From NCBI GenBank assembly GCA_023299895.1, contig JALZWI010000042.1:1-8516 (forward strand): a stretch of DNA of 8,516 bases, written 5' to 3'. Position 1 is the first letter of the stretch. The number at the start of each line of letters is the position of its first letter. Positions 5,579 through 8,516 of the stretch are shown here, piece by piece. Origin of the DNA: Arenicella sp. GTDB lineage: Bacteria > Pseudomonadota > Gammaproteobacteria > Arenicellales > Arenicellaceae. The position numbers and the translations under genes were made by a program. The notes beneath the pieces are model-generated. The model was given only the letters and a program-made list of their open reading frames with translations, ran no database searches and was not told the DNA's origin.

Positions 5579-6859
5579 TTAAGACTGCTTGCGCTTGAGC
5601 TCACCAAAATAATCCACACTTGTAGGCAAGTCTAATAGCTCACGGCGAACCAAATCCATCGCAATCGCGGTAGTCAAGTGCTGAAATCGTAGACGCGTCA
5701 TTGGCAAAAAGAATTTACGCGCGTGTAGGTTATCTAACTCACCCCAAGCAATCCAAACTGTGCCGACTGGCTTTTCATCAGTGCCACCATCAGGGCCGGC
5801 GATACCTGAAACTGCGACAGCCATATCTGCTCTACTTTCGGCTAAAGCGCCTCTGGCCATCTCTAGCACCACTTGTTCACTGACAGCACCATTTTGCTCT
5901 AAGGTGCTGGCTTTGACCTGCAATACGGATGATTTAATGCTATTCGAGTAAGTGATAAACCCTGCTTCAAAGACGTTTGAGCTGCCAGCTTCACTGGTAA
6001 TGCCTGAGGCAATTAAACCGCCAGTGCAAGACTCTGCCGTTGTTATCTTTTTATTCGCTGTACTGAGCGCTTCATTCAGTGCCTGACTTAGGCGCGTTGA
6101 ATCACGACCAATTATATAATCGGCAAAATGCGCTGAAAACTTATCTGTCCAAATTTTATTTAACTCAAGTGATGCTCTGCCATTCGTTAAAATTTTGACT
6201 TCAATCACCGGCATCTGCACTCGAAATCCAATATCAACGCTCTCAGGCCAATCTGCAAAGTTCTGGTTGATCATGTCTTGTAGGCCAGACTCGGTAATAC
6301 CGAAGAGTCTTAGACGGGTAATATGGTTGGTGACTTCGATTGCACCGTGTTGGCGGATACGAGGTAGCAACTCATTCTCAACCATCGGTTTGAATTCACT
6401 CGGCACGCCTGGTGAACACATGATCAAACAACCATTGTGGACACAGCTAAAGCCAACCGCGGAGCCTTTCGGGTTATCTATAATGTCACAAACTGCGGGT
6501 AAATCGGCTTGCTTTAAATTGGATTGAGTAACAATAAAGTTACGCGCTGCAGCCCATTCCTGTAAATATTCTAAGGCTTTCAGGTTGCGCACAATCGGTG
6601 AGTCGATGGCCTGCGCTAGAGCTTGTGCGGTTAAGTCATCGACTGTAGGGCCGAGTCCGCCGTTCACAATTAATACATCAGAGAGTGCGGCTAATTCGCG
6701 TATCGAACTAATTAGCAATGTCAGATCATCGCCGACAACTTTTTTTATGTACGGGACTAAGGAGATATCTTTAAGAGATTGGGCGATATAAGCTGAGTTT
6801 GAATCAACGGTGTCGCCACTCATTAATTCATTGCCCGTTAACAGTAATGAAATCTTCAT
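5579..6859 (-). CDS. cinA: CinA family protein: nicotinamide-nucleotide amidase with N-terminal MoaB/Mog-like domain
   Basis: CinA proteins of this fused type join an N-terminal MoaB/Mog-like domain (COG1058, linked to ADP-ribose/NAD-related pyrophosphatase activity) to a C-terminal PncC domain, which deamidates nicotinamide mononucleotide to nicotinic acid mononucleotide in cytoplasmic pyridine-nucleotide recycling. The 426 residues match the usual length. The N-terminal half has TGNELMSGDTVDSNS (residues 8-22) and GGLGPTVDDLT (67-77). The C-terminal half has ESCTGG (276-281, with the serine expected to be catalytic), YSN (304-306) and K309, GAVSEQV (324-330), SGIAGPDGGT (351-360) and PVGTVWIAW (364-372). 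All expected motifs are present. The ATG at 6859 starts 17 bases after the upstream CotH gene stops, and the only purine-rich stretch (AAAGG) overlaps that stop, about 14 bases away, so translational coupling is plausible. recA, the frequent partner, is not in the window. Confidence 0.95.
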   Translation of the reverse strand: MKISLLLTGNELMSGDTVDSNSAYIAQSLKDISLVPYIKKVVGDDLTLLISSIRELAALSDVLIVNGGLGPTVDDLTAQALAQAIDSPIVRNLKALEYLQEWAAARNFIVTQSNLKQADLPAVCDIIDNPKGSAVGFSCVHNGCLIMCSPGVPSEFKPMVENELLPRIRQHGAIEVTNHITRLRLFGITESGLQDMINQNFADWPESVDIGFRVQMPVIEVKILTNGRASLELNKIWTDKFSAHFADYIIGRDSTRLSQALNEALSTANKKITTAESCTGGLIASGITSEAGSSNVFEAGFITYSNSIKSSVLQVKASTLEQNGAVSEQVVLEMARGALAESRADMAVAVSGIAGPDGGTDEKPVGTVWIAWGELDNLHARKFFLPMTRLRFQHLTTAIAMDLVRRELLDLPTSVDYFGELKRKQS

Positions 6860-6876
6860 TGCTTAGAAATATACCT

Positions 6877-8516
6877 TTAGTCAGTTAGGTTGTCCCAGTG
6901 AGTTAGATGCTCATCCGTTTGTTGTTTGACAAACGCTGGGCGTTTTTCAAAATATTCTTCTAACATGTCGAAACTTTCACTGGTGATACCAAACCTACCT
7001 TCGTATTTTTTTCGATATTCAGCTAATCGACGCTTTGTCTGTGCCGGACTATAGATTGTTTCCAAGGCTGCATGCATTGTTTCTTTAAAGTACTCACGAT
7101 ACTCAGGGCTATTTGCCAACAATTTACGAAAAATAATTTGATATGGGCAACCACGAGCGATCGTATAAGCCTCTTTCACAACATTAAAGGTGTCCTCTAC
7201 TCGTGGCACAGTCCATTCATCGACTTTCATAAAGGCACCGTCAAAATCCCAGCCAACCATGCGCCATTTTTTATCACCTAAGTCATCGCGACGATATAAA
7301 ACGCCTTGGCAATAATCTTGGGTATTAAAAACAGTATTGGCAATCATGAAGTTGGTAAAGCCTTCGATATCAAAACGCTCATAGATATGCTCTATCGGAA
7401 ACTCATCACGACCTTTTTTAAAATTATTGATTAACCACATATCCTTATTAAGCGCGTGAGTATCTTCTGGCGTATTGTAGGATTTAAATCGATAAAATCG
7501 GAAATTATTGGTGCCAAAGTAAGCTTCAAAATTTCGCATACTTAGATGATCAGTTAAATAATAAAAACCTAACTCTTCATTGTTTAGATAAACAAGCACT
7601 GGCTTCCTGCGTGGTGTATCTACCCCGATCGCCTCAAACAAATCAATTGCTAGTAAGTGACCTAGCGGAGAGTATTCTGGGAATTGCGTATGGTGCAATA
7701 CTAAACTCTTAATTGGCATTGTATGCTCAGGAAAGATAAGCGATTGCCGGCTATTACTGCTGCCATAGATGCTACGAAAATATATTTTGTAGCTGTCGTA
7801 CTTAGCTCGATGATAGCCACCGTGATAACGAATTCCTACAGGACTACTAAAAATGCGTTTTCGTTCAACGTCATAATACGTAATATCAACCAAACGCTCG
7901 TATTCTCTGCCACGCTCTTCTAAGTTGGTGGTTATGCCGTATTCATCGTCAAACTCACCGTCCGGTGCATTGATTGAAATAATTGGCAAATCTGAAGTTT
8001 GACTTAGTAACTCGTCTGGCAAATCAGCGGGGCCTTGACTAAGTTTATTGGTATTGAGCGCAATACCTGTATTCTCTCTTTTTTTACCAAACATGGCTGC
8101 AAAACCATCAAATTCTTGTTTGACCCCTGCCATATGAAACAACACATGACCATCACCATCGCCATTATCCAACGTCGAAAATTCGATGCCCGTCTCATCG
8201 ATTTTATGCACAATCACCTTAGCATTTGGAGAGAAATGGTCGTACGCTTCCTTACTATCAATTGGTATTCTCCTTAATTGATGATCAATAAATTCAACAT
8301 CAGATATCTTTAAATTAGCACTGAGAGTATCAACATCAATACGAAATCCAAATAGGTTATCAAACGAAACCGTCTTAAATGAATATTGCGTTTTGCCCGC
8401 CGTTCGGTTCAGTATCGTCTCGACTTCAAACGACCCAGGACTGCGCCTCCTCGACCCGGCCTGGCCGCATGCGTGCGGATGTACACCCACATGCTGGGTT
8501 GTGAATGGTGATCGCC
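6877..8516 (-). CDS. CotH kinase family protein, N-terminus cut off at window end
   Basis: CotH is an atypical kinase of the spore-coat family that phosphorylates protein serines; many bacteria without spores carry relatives with unknown substrates. The frame is open to the window edge, so the gene is partial. A GTG at 8490 would give 537 residues, but the first ~20 codons are GC-rich and do not look like a natural start. Numbered from that GTG: residues ~20-70 look like the edge of a beta domain (FRIDVDTLSANLKISDVEF) that precedes CotH in related proteins; CotH spans ~167-525, with GIRYHGGYHRAKYDSYKIYF (219-238), LVYLNNEELGFYYLTDH (299-315) and WRMVGWDFDGAF (409-420). D392 and D415 are 23 residues apart, matching the spacing of the aspartates D228 and D251 in Bacillus CotH as I recall them. 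D417 completes WDFD. No signal peptide can be judged. cinA follows 17 bases downstream, so the two are probably in one operon. Confidence 0.85.
   Translation of the reverse strand, partial: RSPFTTQHVGVHPHACGQAGSRRRSPGSFEVETILNRTAGKTQYSFKTVSFDNLFGFRIDVDTLSANLKISDVEFIDHQLRRIPIDSKEAYDHFSPNAKVIVHKIDETGIEFSTLDNGDGDGHVLFHMAGVKQEFDGFAAMFGKKRENTGIALNTNKLSQGPADLPDELLSQTSDLPIISINAPDGEFDDEYGITTNLEERGREYERLVDITYYDVERKRIFSSPVGIRYHGGYHRAKYDSYKIYFRSIYGSSNSRQSLIFPEHTMPIKSLVLHHTQFPEYSPLGHLLAIDLFEAIGVDTPRRKPVLVYLNNEELGFYYLTDHLSMRNFEAYFGTNNFRFYRFKSYNTPEDTHALNKDMWLINNFKKGRDEFPIEHIYERFDIEGFTNFMIANTVFNTQDYCQGVLYRRDDLGDKKWRMVGWDFDGAFMKVDEWTVPRVEDTFNVVKEAYTIARGCPYQIIFRKLLANSPEYREYFKETMHAALETIYSPAQTKRRLAEYRKKYEGRFGITSESFDMLEEYFEKRPAFVKQQTDEHLTHWDNLTD
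8431..8516. other. GC-rich terminal segment, possible assembly join
   Basis: By hand count 57 of these 86 bases are G or C (about 66%), while the neighbouring few hundred bases are clearly AT-rich. The CotH frame stays open through it but gives a basic, low-quality peptide (HPHACGQAGSRRRSP) unlike the rest of the protein. It also contains the inverted repeat CCGCATGCGTGCGG (8465-8478). Either the contig end is chimeric or the gene has a transferred or linker segment here. Confidence 0.45.

Noticed and set aside
8004..8213. Minus-strand 69-codon frame overlapping the right-edge CotH gene
   Set aside because: It lies out of frame inside a gene whose family motifs are clear on both sides, with no evidence of a frameshift.

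Overview
The window reads as a piece of a moderately AT-rich, Gram-negative, probably marine or aquatic gammaproteobacterium. This is inferred from the fused two-domain CinA, from Sec-exported proteins with paired cysteines, and from a large multi-domain exported protein of the lamin-tail/PA14/CotH type. No rRNA, tRNA, complete mobile element or CRISPR array is visible, so the taxonomy is only an impression.

Layout. All four large genes are on the minus strand and read from right to left. At the right edge is a CotH-kinase-family gene (6877 to the window end). Its N-terminus is cut off, and its last ~85 bases are markedly GC-richer than the rest, which may mark an assembly join. Seventeen bases downstream of it starts a full-length cinA (5579-6859), so the two are probably co-transcribed. 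After a 217-bp gap that carries an 11-bp direct repeat comes a 323-codon exported protein of unknown function (4390-5361), built from three small beta-type segments, each with one pair of cysteines. A 746-bp AT-rich gap follows. It holds several perfect inverted repeats, one copy of a 14-bp repeat, and a tandem 13-bp near-repeat just upstream of a possible promoter. The last minus-strand gene (242-3643) encodes a 1133-residue exported protein: signal peptide, lamin-tail domain, a chitobiase-C-terminal-like domain split by an inserted PA14 plus carbohydrate-binding-like block, a CotH-like domain, a second chitobiase-C-terminal-like domain, and a short two-cysteine tail.

The first ~240 bases hold plus-strand material: the probable end of an unidentified reading frame (1-63), a possible 30-residue membrane microprotein with a good ribosome binding site (117-209), and a hairpin between it and the convergent large gene.

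How the genes may work together. Two CotH-type proteins lie within 8.5 kb. One (at the right edge) keeps the canonical aspartates of the spore-coat kinase CotH at matching spacing. The other is an extracellular, probably glycan-binding version with a modified acidic motif. The two exported proteins suggest an envelope or surface role. CinA is a housekeeping NAD-salvage/repair enzyme that may simply be a passenger of the upstream CotH gene. The most unusual features are the nested domain insertion, the C-terminal two-cysteine tail and the unexplained small plus-strand ORF.
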